DNA of 51,665 bases from an uncultured Pelagibacteraceae bacterium. GTDB lineage: Bacteria > Pseudomonadota > Alphaproteobacteria > Pelagibacterales > Pelagibacteraceae. Position 1 is the stretch's first letter. Each line of letters opens with the position of its first letter. This document shows, one piece after another, positions 39,193-47,327 of this stretch. The translations under genes and the position numbers were made by a program. The stretch covers positions 1-51,665 of the forward strand of contig CACIWQ010000008.1 in assembly GCA_902590395.1 (NCBI GenBank), given 5' to 3'. The notes beneath the pieces were generated by a model. The model did no database searches. It was given only the letters and a program-made list of their open reading frames with translations, and was not told the DNA's origin.

Positions 39193-40067
39193 GCTGCATT
39201 TTTTTTTCTTACCAAAGCTTGATAACTTTCGGATAAATCTTTAATAACATTGCAAATTGTAAAATTATACTTATCAATTTGCGAAACTGGGGTAACTTCA
39301 GCTGCTGTACCTGTTAGAAAGCATCCTACAAAATTAGCCATTTCTTCTGGCTTAATTTTCCTTTCAACTACTTTAATACCCTTAGATTTTGCAATCTCAA
39401 TTATACATCGTCTTGTTATACCGTCTAAAAAGGAATCTGGAATTGGAGTATGCAATTCTCCAGATTTATTTTTAAAAAAAACATTTGCTCCGGTTGCTTC
39501 AGCTATATTGCCTTGATAATCAAGCATCATTGAATCCGTAAAACCTTCTTTTTCTGCATCATGTTTTGAAAGGGTGCAAATCATATAAAGTCCTGAAGCC
39601 TTTGTATCCCATGGAATTGTATCTGGTGCAGGTCTTTTCCATTTTGATATATTTAGTTTAATACCTTTATTAATATCGTAATAAGGGCCCCACTCCCAAG
39701 CGGCGATAGCTACGTTTATTTTAGTTTGTTGAGCAGAAATTGCCATCATTTCGCTTCCTCTCCAAGCTATTGGCCTAACATAACCATTTTTTATTTTTTG
39801 AATTGCTACAATATCTTTTGTAGCTTTATTTAATAATTCTTCTGTATATGGAATTTTAAAACCCATTCTAGAGGCTGAATGAAACAATCTTTTTGTATGC
39901 TCTTCTAGTTTGAATATTTCTCCATCATAAACTCGTTCACCTTCAAAAACACAGCTGGCGTAATGCAATCCGTGGCTCAATAAATGTATTTTTACATCTG
40001 GCCAGTCTAATGCCTCGCCATTAATCCAAATTTTTCCCGATCTTTTATCAAAGGGTACGGCTTCCAT
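39189..40067 (-). CDS. ilvE: IlvE, branched-chain amino acid aminotransferase
   Basis: 292-residue class IV PLP aminotransferase, catalysing the last step of Leu, Ile and Val synthesis (and the first of their breakdown). HYASCVFEGERVYDGEIFKLEEHTKRLFHSA is the N-terminal signature, PLP-lysine is Lys156 (IPWDTKASGLY), and AEATGANVFF and TGTAAEVTPVSQI are the later motifs. The promoter region faces that of the marR operon and contains a 19-bp palindrome, so ilvE is likely under the same regulator. Confidence 0.95.
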   Translation of the reverse strand: MEAVPFDKRSGKIWINGEALDWPDVKIHLLSHGLHYASCVFEGERVYDGEIFKLEEHTKRLFHSASRMGFKIPYTEELLNKATKDIVAIQKIKNGYVRPIAWRGSEMMAISAQQTKINVAIAAWEWGPYYDINKGIKLNISKWKRPAPDTIPWDTKASGLYMICTLSKHDAEKEGFTDSMMLDYQGNIAEATGANVFFKNKSGELHTPIPDSFLDGITRRCIIEIAKSKGIKVVERKIKPEEMANFVGCFLTGTAAEVTPVSQIDKYNFTICNVIKDLSESYQALVRKKNAA

Positions 40068-40086
40068 AAAAAATTACCAATCTTAA

Positions 40087-40115
40087 TTGATTTATTTAGT
40101 TCAAAAAAGTATCTA
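40087..40115 (+). promoter_or_regulatory. Candidate promoter of the marR-regulator-kinase operon
   Basis: TTGATT at 40087-40092 and TATCTA at 40110-40115 are spaced by 17 bases. The -10 lies inside the palindrome. The first start codon is at 40156. Confidence 0.55.
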
Positions 40116-40134
40116 TCTTAGATAGATATGTCAA
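40106..40134 (-). promoter_or_regulatory. Candidate promoter of ilvE
   Basis: On the minus strand a consensus -35 TTGACA (40134-40129) is followed after 17 bases by TACTTT (40111-40106). The 17-base spacer is almost entirely the palindrome. The ilvE ATG is at 40067, so the leader would be about 32 bases. Confidence 0.6.
40110..40128. promoter_or_regulatory. 19-bp perfect palindrome, likely MarR-family operator
   Basis: TATCTATCT at 40110-40118, a central T at 40119 and AGATAGATA at 40120-40128 form an exact inverted repeat. It lies between divergent ilvE and marR. It covers the -10 of the plus-strand promoter and fills the spacer of the minus-strand promoter. MarR dimers bind palindromes of this size and commonly regulate their own gene and a divergent neighbour. 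Confidence 0.75.
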
Positions 40135-40155
40135 TATAACTGACCCAAAAAAACT

Positions 40156-40593
40156 ATGAGCGATTTGCTATACTTAAAAGATGACCAGATAAAAGATTTA
40201 ATTGAAGAGATATTTTATGCTTACAGAGAAACTTACTCCGACCCAAGCAAAATATTAAAAAAATATTCCTTGGGAAGCGCACATCACCGAGCCATTCACC
40301 TTATTGAAAGACATGAAGGAATAACAATAACTGGCCTTTTAAATAAATTAAAAATTACTAAACAAAGCTTAAATAGAGTTATACAGGACCTGTCAAAAAA
40401 TAAAACTATTATTATAAAAAAGGGAGAAGTAGACTCCAGGCAAAGACACATTTTCTTAAATGATAAAGGTAAAAAACTTTTTTACGAAATATTTTTACAA
40501 CAAAAAAAAAGAATTTATAATGCTCTTAAAGGCTCAGATTCTGATTCGGTAATAAAATTTAAAAATGTTTTAAATAAAATTATAAATGAATAA
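40156..40593 (+). CDS. MarR-family transcriptional regulator (PetP-like)
   Basis: 145-residue winged-helix protein. The recognition region is GITITGLLNKLKITKQSLNRVIQDLSKNKTI, followed by the wing EVDSRQRHIFLNDKGKKLF, the D-x-R-x(4) pattern typical of MarR. The N- and C-terminal helices form the dimer interface. The likely target is the palindrome just upstream. It overlaps the OmpR-like regulator gene by 8 bases. In Rhodobacter capsulatus a MarR-type protein, PetP, is encoded next to the OmpR-type PetR that is needed for cytochrome bc1 expression; this pair may be its counterpart, which is an inference from gene types and order. Confidence 0.85.
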   Translation: MSDLLYLKDDQIKDLIEEIFYAYRETYSDPSKILKKYSLGSAHHRAIHLIERHEGITITGLLNKLKITKQSLNRVIQDLSKNKTIIIKKGEVDSRQRHIFLNDKGKKLFYEIFLQQKKRIYNALKGSDSDSVIKFKNVLNKIINE

Positions 40594-41263
40594 AAAAATA
40601 TTTCACATACTAGTTGTTGATGACGACAATAGAATTAGAGAGTTGGTTAAACAATACCTTGAAGAAAATGAATTCTTGGTAACTACTGCGATTAATGCAG
40701 ATGAAGCAAAGAAAAAAATAGAAATTATAAAATTTGATATACTTATTGTGGATATTATGATGCCGGGAGAAAGTGGTTTATCTTTAACCAAAGATATAAA
40801 ACAAAGTAGTCCCGTTCCAATAATATTATTAACCGCTAAAGGCGAAACTCAAGATAGAATTGAGGGTTTGGAACTGGGAGCCGATGATTATCTTGGAAAA
40901 CCTTTTGAACCCAAAGAACTTCTTTTAAGAATAAACAACATTTTAAGCAAAATACAAAAACCGGCTTTACCAGAAGAAATACATTTGGGCCCAGCTTTGA
41001 TTAATTTAAAAAAATTGAATATAAAGGCTAATAACAAAGTTAAAAAAATTAATCCACAGGAAAAAAAAATTTTAGAGAAAATGATCGGATCGCCTGGAAA
41101 AGTTTTTTCTAGAGAAGATATAGGAAAGATAATAAATCTATCTAAAGAAAGAACTGTAGATGTAATGATTACTAGATTAAGACAAAAAATTGAAACTAAT
41201 CCAAAAAATCCTAAATATTTACAAACAATCAGGGGGTCTGGCTATGTCTTATGGACTGAATAA
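40586..41263 (+). CDS. OmpR-family response regulator (PetR-like)
   Basis: 225 residues. The receiver domain has the acidic pocket VDDD at 11-14, phospho-acceptor Asp56 (LIVDIMMPGESG), Thr83 and Lys105 (GKPFEP). The C-terminal winged helix (FSREDIGKIINLSKERTVDVMITRLRQKIE and TIRGSGYVLW) binds DNA. All switch residues are intact. It is translationally coupled to MarR upstream (8-base overlap) and to the kinase downstream (20-base overlap), so the cognate kinase is clear. Targets are unknown; petABC is a candidate if this is a PetR orthologue. Confidence 0.93.
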   Translation: MNKKIFHILVVDDDNRIRELVKQYLEENEFLVTTAINADEAKKKIEIIKFDILIVDIMMPGESGLSLTKDIKQSSPVPIILLTAKGETQDRIEGLELGADDYLGKPFEPKELLLRINNILSKIQKPALPEEIHLGPALINLKKLNIKANNKVKKINPQEKKILEKMIGSPGKVFSREDIGKIINLSKERTVDVMITRLRQKIETNPKNPKYLQTIRGSGYVLWTE

Positions 41264-42566
41264 CATTATTAAAAAAATTCTTCCTAAAAAACTTTTTTAT
41301 AGATCTCTATTAATCGTTGCTACACCAATAATTATACTGCAAATAATTATCACAATAGTTTTCTTTGATAGTTTATGGATCAAAGCAAATAAAGGGATGA
41401 CTAGATCCTTGGTGGGTGAAGTTGAAACTTTATTTGATGTTTATAGAACTCAACAAGATCAAAAACAAAAAGAAACACTTATAGCCATATACAATAAGAA
41501 TTTTGATCTTACTGTAACTCTAAAAGAAAATGAGATTTTGCCTATAAAAAAAACTGAAAGATGGTATAGCCCAATCGATAGAACTTTGAGACGTGAATTA
41601 AAACCGGTATTTGGAAATTCTTATTGGTTTGATACCACCTCATACAAAGAAATAGTCGACTTAAGAATTCAGCATAAAGAAAATATACTTCAAATATTTT
41701 TTCCAAAAAATAAAATCGCTCCATCAGCAGCCAGACTTTTTGCTTTATGGATAACGGTACCAGGTTTATTTTTAATTTTTATTGCAATAATTTTTTTAAG
41801 GAATCAAACCCGCCCGCTCGTAAACTTGGCTAAAGCTGCAGAAAAATTTGGAAAGGGAGAATATGTAAAAGAATTCAGACCATCGGGCGCAAAAGAAATA
41901 AGGCAAGCAGCCTTTGAGTTTGACAGAATGAGAAAGAGAATTACTGTACATTTAAATCAAAGATCTGAAATGCTATCAGGAATAAGCCATGATCTAAGAA
42001 CTCCTTTAACTAGATTAAAATTGCAATTGGCTTTTTTAAAAGAGAAAGATTTAGTTAAAAAAATGGGAGACGACATAGAAGAAATGGAAAGAATGCTCAA
42101 TGAGTATTTAGAATTTGCGAGTCAACAAAAAACCGAGGATACAGAGCTAACGAATCTTAATAGCATGATTGAAGATATAGCAAAAAAATACGAAAAAGAT
42201 CGTATCAATTTATTTCTTGAAGAAAGCCCTGAAATTAATATTCGACCAAATTCAATTAAAAGATGTCTAATAAATTTAATAGATAATGCTTTAGCTTATG
42301 GAAAAAGAGCTGAAATTTTTTCAAAAAAATCTATGAATGCCATGATAGTTTTAATTGATGATGACGGATCTGGAATTCCTGAAAGTGAATATCAAAACGT
42401 TTTAAAACCTTTTTACAGGATAGATAAAAGTAGAAATCAAAATAAATCTGGAGTTGGATTAGGATTATCCATTGCTAATGATATTATACGTTCTCACGGT
42501 GGAAATATTTCTCTAGAAAAAAGCCCTTTGAACGGTTTAAGGGTTAAAGTTTCTTTGCCCTTTTAA
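41244..42566 (+). CDS. EnvZ-like sensor histidine kinase
   Basis: 440 residues from the ATG at 41244. An upstream in-frame start would extend further into the response regulator and is less likely. Membrane segments at about 20-42 and 165-186 flank a sensor loop of about 120 residues outside the cytoplasmic membrane, then a HAMP domain (RNQTRPLVNLAKAAEKFGKGEY), the phospho-acceptor His249 in GISHDLRTPLTRLKLQ, the N box LINLIDNALAYG, and ATP-lid motifs DDDGSGIPE and GVGLGLSIAN. The H box closely resembles EnvZ. The signal is unknown. The 3' end overlaps the convergent UbiK-like gene by 23 bases. Confidence 0.93.
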   Translation: MSYGLNNIIKKILPKKLFYRSLLIVATPIIILQIIITIVFFDSLWIKANKGMTRSLVGEVETLFDVYRTQQDQKQKETLIAIYNKNFDLTVTLKENEILPIKKTERWYSPIDRTLRRELKPVFGNSYWFDTTSYKEIVDLRIQHKENILQIFFPKNKIAPSAARLFALWITVPGLFLIFIAIIFLRNQTRPLVNLAKAAEKFGKGEYVKEFRPSGAKEIRQAAFEFDRMRKRITVHLNQRSEMLSGISHDLRTPLTRLKLQLAFLKEKDLVKKMGDDIEEMERMLNEYLEFASQQKTEDTELTNLNSMIEDIAKKYEKDRINLFLEESPEINIRPNSIKRCLINLIDNALAYGKRAEIFSKKSMNAMIVLIDDDGSGIPESEYQNVLKPFYRIDKSRNQNKSGVGLGLSIANDIIRSHGGNISLEKSPLNGLRVKVSLPF

Positions 42567-42810
42567 TTTTCTTTTTTGTAAAATTTTTTCTTTTTTTAGT
42601 TTTAAGGCTCATCAAATCTTTTTGCATTTTTTCTGTTATTTTTTTTTGTACCTCAAATTCTTCTCTAGAAACAAGATTTAATCTATTTGCGATGTCCTCT
42701 ACTTTAAATTTTAGCATATTCTCTATCTCTCTTTTAAAATCCTTTGAGGTAAATAAACCTTTTTCAATTAATTCTGCTATATTTCTTAAGAACTTATTAT
42801 ACTTTTCCAT
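42544..42810 (-). CDS. UbiK-like (BMFP/YqiC family) coiled-coil protein
   Basis: 88 residues. The pattern KYNKFLRNIAELIEKGLFTSKDFKREIENMLKFKVEDIANRLNLVSREEFEVQKKITEKMQ matches the YqiC/BMFP family: an amphipathic N-terminal helix, then a coiled coil beginning after the NLVSREEFEV turn. UbiK in E. coli is an accessory factor for aerobic ubiquinone synthesis; alphaproteobacterial members have been described as membrane-fusogenic. The tail is very basic (KKRKNFTKKKIKRAKKL). It stands alone on the minus strand, with its stop inside the kinase gene end. Confidence 0.75.
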   Translation of the reverse strand: MEKYNKFLRNIAELIEKGLFTSKDFKREIENMLKFKVEDIANRLNLVSREEFEVQKKITEKMQKDLMSLKTKKRKNFTKKKIKRAKKL

Positions 42811-42870
42811 ATATTTTTAAATATCTTTAAGTTATTTTAGTTTTATTATTAAATAAATCTTTTTTTATGA

Positions 42871-43677
42871 ATGATAGTCCACAATTTTGACCCGGTATTA
42901 ATAGATTTAGGTTTTTTCCAAATAAGATGGTACTCGCTTGCCTATATTTTTGGAATTATATTGGGTTGGATCTACGCAATAAAAATAATTAAAAGTTTTG
43001 AAAAAAAAAACAATTTCTTGCTAGTAAAGCCAGAGTTGTTTGATGGTCTAATAATTTATCTTGTATTAGGAATTGTTTTGGGGGGAAGACTTGGCTACAT
43101 AATTTTTTATAATTTTGAATATTATAGTGAAAATATTTATGAAATTTTTAAACTTTGGAGAGGAGGAATGGCCTTTCATGGTGGTTTGTTAGGAGTAATT
43201 ATTGCAACCATTGTATATTCTAAAATTAATAAAATTAATTTCTTAAATTTAACAGATCTCGTTTCATGTGTGGCTCCTATAGGTTTATTTTTTGGAAGAA
43301 TTGCTAATTTTATTAATGGTGAACTTTACGGAAAAGTTACAAATGTCCCTTGGGCAATAGTTTTTCCAAATGGAGGAAATTTTTCCAGACATCCATCACA
43401 GATTTACGAGGCTATTTTAGAAGGAATTTTTCTTTTTGTTTTAATTAATATTTTGGCTTTAAAAAAAAACTTGCTGCTAAAAACCGGTTACACCTCTAGT
43501 CTTTTTTTAATTTTTTATTCAGTTGCTAGAATTTTTTCTGAATTTTTTAGAGAACCTGATGAACACCTTGGCTATTTTCTAAATTATCTTTCTCTTGGAA
43601 CATTACTAAGCATCGCCACATTTTTAATTGGTATTTTAATGATTTTTTTTATAAAAAAAAATGAACAAAATAATTAA
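42871..43677 (+). CDS. lgt: Lgt, prolipoprotein diacylglyceryl transferase
   Basis: 268-residue inner-membrane enzyme that attaches diacylglycerol from phosphatidylglycerol to the lipobox Cys of prolipoproteins. About seven hydrophobic segments are visible. Conserved sequences are IRWYSLAYIFGI, GRLGYIIFYN, WRGGMAFHGGLLG (with the essential His), and GRIANFINGELYGK, the family signature with its catalytic Arg; HPSQIYEAILEG follows. The start is the second of two ATG codons four bases apart; the first opens a short dead frame. It overlaps the next gene by 17 bases. Confidence 0.96.
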   Translation: MIVHNFDPVLIDLGFFQIRWYSLAYIFGIILGWIYAIKIIKSFEKKNNFLLVKPELFDGLIIYLVLGIVLGGRLGYIIFYNFEYYSENIYEIFKLWRGGMAFHGGLLGVIIATIVYSKINKINFLNLTDLVSCVAPIGLFFGRIANFINGELYGKVTNVPWAIVFPNGGNFSRHPSQIYEAILEGIFLFVLINILALKKNLLLKTGYTSSLFLIFYSVARIFSEFFREPDEHLGYFLNYLSLGTLLSIATFLIGILMIFFIKKNEQNN

Positions 43678-44725
43678 TATATTAAAAGAAAAAAAATCTA
43701 TTCCTTTAGACCAATTTATTAATATTTCCCTTTACGATAAAAAATTTGGTTACTATATGAAAAAAAATCCTTTTGGAAGAGATGGGGATTTTATTACTTC
43801 ACCTCTAGTTTCGAATCTTTTTGGAGAAATGTTAGCTGTATGGTGTGTTGCTTTCTGGGAAAAAATGGGAAAACCAAAAAAAATTTTATTAGTAGAACTT
43901 GGACCTGGGGACGGAACATTATGTAAAGATTTATTACAAACTTTCAAACAATTCAAAAACTTTTACGATTCTTTGGAAATACAACTATTAGAAATAAGCA
44001 GTAAATTAAAAAATATTCAAAAAATAAAAATTAGCAGTAAAAAAGTCAGATGGATTAAAAAAATTGACCAAATTAATTACGGTCCCATTATCTTTTTAGC
44101 AAATGAATTTTTTGACGCTCTGCCTGTTAAACAGTTATATAAAAAAAAAAAAATATTTTTTGAGAAACATGTTGTTCTATCTAGTGATAAAAAAAAATTA
44201 GAATTTTTATATAAAAAAGCAGACAATTCTTTAATAAAAAGTATAAGAAATTTAAATTTAACCTCCTCTAACGGCATTATTGAATATCCTATAGAAGCAC
44301 TAAAATTTCTTAAGATTATATCCAAAAAAATTAATAAATTTGATGGTGGGTTATTAACTTTCGACTATGGCTATAAAATGAAAAAAAACCAAAATACTTT
44401 ACAATCGATTAGAAAACATAAATTTTCAAATGTACTATTTAAGCCAGGTCACTCAGACATCACATCCCTCATTAATTTTGTGTTGTTTCATAAAATATTA
44501 AATAAGAATAATCTTGATGTAAAAAAAATAACAACACAAAATGAATTCTTAAAAAAAATTGGTATTTTGGAAAGAGCAAATATTTTATCTAAAAAAATGA
44601 CATTTAAAGAAAAAGCAAATATGTTTTATAGATTAAAAAGATTGATAGATCCCAAAGAAATGGGAAATCTTTTTAAAGTGATATTTGCTAAAAAAAAAGG
44701 TAAGGATTTCTCTTTAGGATTTTAA
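43661..44725 (+). CDS. MidA/NDUFAF7-like SAM-dependent methyltransferase
   Basis: 354 residues. The Rossmann motif VELGPGDGTL lies near residues 77-86. Other family landmarks are the N-terminal YDKKFGYYMKKNPFGRDGDFITSPLVSNLFGEM, ANEFFDALPVKQL, FDYGY and the late FKPGHSDITSLINF. Human NDUFAF7 methylates an Arg of complex I subunit NDUFS2, and alphaproteobacterial relatives are thought to do the same to NuoD. That substrate is inferred from the family. It is coupled to lgt upstream and followed after 2 bases by pgeF. Confidence 0.9.
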   Translation: MNKIINILKEKKSIPLDQFINISLYDKKFGYYMKKNPFGRDGDFITSPLVSNLFGEMLAVWCVAFWEKMGKPKKILLVELGPGDGTLCKDLLQTFKQFKNFYDSLEIQLLEISSKLKNIQKIKISSKKVRWIKKIDQINYGPIIFLANEFFDALPVKQLYKKKKIFFEKHVVLSSDKKKLEFLYKKADNSLIKSIRNLNLTSSNGIIEYPIEALKFLKIISKKINKFDGGLLTFDYGYKMKKNQNTLQSIRKHKFSNVLFKPGHSDITSLINFVLFHKILNKNNLDVKKITTQNEFLKKIGILERANILSKKMTFKEKANMFYRLKRLIDPKEMGNLFKVIFAKKKGKDFSLGF

Positions 44726-44727
44726 TT

Positions 44728-45489
44728 ATGTTTTTCTCACAAAAACTACAAAAATTTCAAAATATAAAACATTGTTTTTTTTCTAGAAAAAATGGTTTCT
44801 CAAAAGGTCTTTATAAAAGCTTAAACTGTGGACTGGGATCAGCTGATAAAAAGGAAGATGTCATGAAAAATCTTCAATTGGTTAGTAGGAAAATTGGATG
44901 TAAGGATGAATTTTTAATAACTTTGAATCAGGTACATAGTGATAAAGTTATATATTTTGAAGATAAAAGCCTGGTAGAAAATAAATTAGTTGGAGATGCT
45001 ATAGTTACAAAAGCCAAGAATGTAGGAATAGGAATACTTGCCGCAGATTGCGCTCCTATCTTATTGTATGATCCAAACAAAAAAATTATTGGATGTATAC
45101 ATGCTGGCTGGAAAGGTGCTTTAAAAGGGATTGTTAGAAATACCATTAATAAATTTAAAGAGCTAAATTCAAATATAAACGATCTAATTGTTGTTGTGGG
45201 ACCATGCATTAAAAAAGAAGAATATAATGTTAAAAGTGATTTCTTAGAAAAATTTATAAATATAAATCCAAAGCATGAAATCTTTTTTGAAAAAACTAAA
45301 AAAAATGAATACCTTTTTGATCTAAGATACTTTATAAATAAGGAAATATCCGACCTAAATATAATAAATATAGAAAATATAAAATTAGATACTTTTTCAG
45401 CTCCAGAAACTTTTTATAGTTATAGAAGGTCTCGTCATAATGAAGAAAAAGATTATGGTAGATGTATTTCTGTCATATTAATGACTTAA
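44728..45489 (+). CDS. pgeF: PgeF/YfiH, laccase-domain (LACC1-type) protein
   Basis: 253 residues. Conserved metal-site residues are in NQVHSDKV, the Cys of AADCAPILLYD and the His of CIHAGWKGALKGI. Family members act as purine nucleoside phosphorylase/adenosine deaminase-like enzymes, and YfiH has been linked to editing of faulty peptidoglycan precursors. NCGLGSADKKEDVMKN and the C-terminal SYRRSRHNEEKDYGR are also typical. It lies between the MidA-like gene and prs in the same direction. Confidence 0.9.
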   Translation: MFFSQKLQKFQNIKHCFFSRKNGFSKGLYKSLNCGLGSADKKEDVMKNLQLVSRKIGCKDEFLITLNQVHSDKVIYFEDKSLVENKLVGDAIVTKAKNVGIGILAADCAPILLYDPNKKIIGCIHAGWKGALKGIVRNTINKFKELNSNINDLIVVVGPCIKKEEYNVKSDFLEKFININPKHEIFFEKTKKNEYLFDLRYFINKEISDLNIINIENIKLDTFSAPETFYSYRRSRHNEEKDYGRCISVILMT

Positions 45490-45545
45490 TTAAATGTTTA
45501 ATTAACTGGAAAAGTTTTGTTAAAGTTGTATAAAAAGCTTATCTT

Positions 45546-46478
45546 ATGAAAGTTCTTGCTGGTACAAGTAATTCGAAATTATGTAAAGACATAGCAAGAC
45601 AACTCAAACTAAAATTAGTCAATTCACATATTGAAAGATTTGCAGATGGTGAAGTCTATATTGAAATAAACGAGAATATCAGAGGAAATAGTATATTTGT
45701 GGTCCAATCAACTTCCAATCCTGCGAATGATAATTTAATGGAATTATTAATTTGTATTGATGCATTAAGAAGATCTTCAGCAAAAAATATTACTGCCGTT
45801 ATCCCTTACTTTGGATACGCTAGACAAGATAGAAAGGTGGTACCTAGAACTGCAATATCCGCAAAACTAGTGTCAAATTTAATTACCAATGCTGGAGCTA
45901 ATAGAATTTTAAGCGTTGATCTTCATGCTGGTCAAATTCAAGGTTTTTTTGATATTCCGGTAGACAATTTATTTGCTACTCCTATTTTTGCAAGACATAT
46001 AAAAAATAAAATCAAATTAAATAATTTAATTTGTGTTTCTCCAGATGTTGGGGGGGTTGAAAGAACCAGAGCTTTAAGCAGAAGAATAAATTCAAATATT
46101 GCTATTATAGACAAAAGAAGACCAATGGCTGGAAAATCTGAAGTGATGAATATAGTTGGAAATGTAAAAAATAAAAATTGTGTAATAGTTGATGATATAA
46201 TTGATTCTGGAGGAACAATCGTTAACGCCGCCAAAGCTTTGAAAGATAAGGGGGCGAAAGATGTCTATGTTTATATTACTCATGCGGTTTTGAGTGGCCA
46301 AGCAGTGGAAAAAATAGAAAAATCTCAAATAAAAAAATTAATAACGACTGATACAATTGATAATTCAAAAAAAATTGCAAAAAGTAAAAAAATAGAAATA
46401 CTTTCTATAGCCCCTATGATTTCAGAAGCAATGAAAAGAATCGCCAACTCTACGTCGGTTTCCAGTCTTTTTAAGTAA
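45546..46478 (+). CDS. prs: Prs, ribose-phosphate pyrophosphokinase
   Basis: 310 residues. It makes PRPP from ribose 5-phosphate and ATP for nucleotides, His and Trp. FADGEVYIEINENIRG binds substrate, PYFGYARQDRK is the ATP region, DLHAGQIQGFF and SPDVGGVERTRALSRR are family signatures, and VIVDDIIDSGGT near residue 215 is the PRPP-binding loop. Length and motifs are those of class I enzymes. It is preceded by 56 bases after pgeF. Confidence 0.97.
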   Translation: MKVLAGTSNSKLCKDIARQLKLKLVNSHIERFADGEVYIEINENIRGNSIFVVQSTSNPANDNLMELLICIDALRRSSAKNITAVIPYFGYARQDRKVVPRTAISAKLVSNLITNAGANRILSVDLHAGQIQGFFDIPVDNLFATPIFARHIKNKIKLNNLICVSPDVGGVERTRALSRRINSNIAIIDKRRPMAGKSEVMNIVGNVKNKNCVIVDDIIDSGGTIVNAAKALKDKGAKDVYVYITHAVLSGQAVEKIEKSQIKKLITTDTIDNSKKIAKSKKIEILSIAPMISEAMKRIANSTSVSSLFK

Positions 46479-46480
46479 TT

Positions 46481-46508
46481 TTGCTTGTTTTTTTTACAAA
46501 CATATTAT
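46481..46508 (+). promoter_or_regulatory. Candidate promoter of rplY-pth-ychF
   Basis: TTGCTT at 46481-46486 and TATTAT at 46503-46508 are spaced by 16 bases, just after the prs stop. The rplY ATG follows at 46528. Confidence 0.45.
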
Positions 46509-46527
46509 AAAAACACCCCTTTCGTTT

Positions 46528-47307
46528 ATGAACATTTTAAAGGCTACAAAAAGAACTGTTACCTCAACTGGCAAAATTAACAAATTGAGAACAGATGGTT
46601 TTATTCCTGCTGTACTTTATGGGGGAAGAAAAGACAATATAAATCTAAGTATCAAAAAATTACAGGTTGAGGATATTTTAAAAACCGAAACTTTTATGTC
46701 ACAAGCTGTTAATCTTGACATAGATGGTCAATCTGAAAAAGTTTTACCAAGAGATATCGCTTACGACCCACTATCAGATGAACCTATACATATTGATTTT
46801 ATGAGAGTAGTTGCGGGCTCAGTTTTGACATTAGAAATACCTGTAAAATTTATTAACCTTGATAAATCTCCCGGAATTAAAAAAGGCGGAGTGCTAAATA
46901 CTGTAAGAAGAAAAGTAGAATTAAAATGTCCTGCTGAAAATATTCCAAACGAAATAGTTGTAGATCTAGATAAAACGGAAATAGGTAGCAGCTTGAAAAT
47001 ATCTTCGGTTAAACTACCTGAAAATGTAACTCCTTCAATTACTGATAGAGATTTCGTAATTGCAACCGTTGTATCACCGACAATTGTGGTTGAGCCTGAA
47101 AAAACTGAAGAAGGTGCTGTTGAGGGTGAGCCGGGCGCAGAAGGTGTTGTTGCAGGTGAAGTTGCTGAGGGCGAAACTAAACAAGAGGAAGGTAAAGAAA
47201 AAGCAGCCAAACCATCAGATGAAAAGGGTAAAACAGAAAAGGGTAAACCTGCTCAAAATGTAAAAGAAGCACCTGCTAATAAAACTAAAGAAACAAAAAA
47301 AAAATAA
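46528..47307 (+). CDS. rplY: Ribosomal protein bL25 (Ctc form)
   Basis: 259 residues. The N-terminal L25 domain (to about residue 92) binds 5S rRNA: RTVTSTGKINKLRTDGFIPAVLYGGRKDNINLSI and PIHIDFMRV are typical. The middle Ctc domain (about 95-185) contains VPVKFINLDKSPGIKKGGVLNTVRRKVELKCPAE-type sequence. The final 70 residues are low complexity: first Glu/Gly/Val/Ala-rich, then Lys/Glu/Pro-rich, and they look disordered. pth follows after 20 bases, a classical pairing (rplY-pth-ychF). Confidence 0.95.
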   Translation: MNILKATKRTVTSTGKINKLRTDGFIPAVLYGGRKDNINLSIKKLQVEDILKTETFMSQAVNLDIDGQSEKVLPRDIAYDPLSDEPIHIDFMRVVAGSVLTLEIPVKFINLDKSPGIKKGGVLNTVRRKVELKCPAENIPNEIVVDLDKTEIGSSLKISSVKLPENVTPSITDRDFVIATVVSPTIVVEPEKTEEGAVEGEPGAEGVVAGEVAEGETKQEEGKEKAAKPSDEKGKTEKGKPAQNVKEAPANKTKETKKK

Positions 47308-47327
47308 TATAGGATAAATCATTAATT

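Noticed and set aside
45490-45545. Promoter TTGTTA-N17-TATCTT upstream of prs
   Set aside because: The -10 would abut the ATG directly, leaving no room for initiation of the full frame; AT-rich sequence gives such matches by chance.
46761-47210. 149-codon frame antisense to rplY
   Set aside because: It mirrors the low-complexity Glu/Gly-rich tail of bL25; its Ser/Pro-rich product has no family features.
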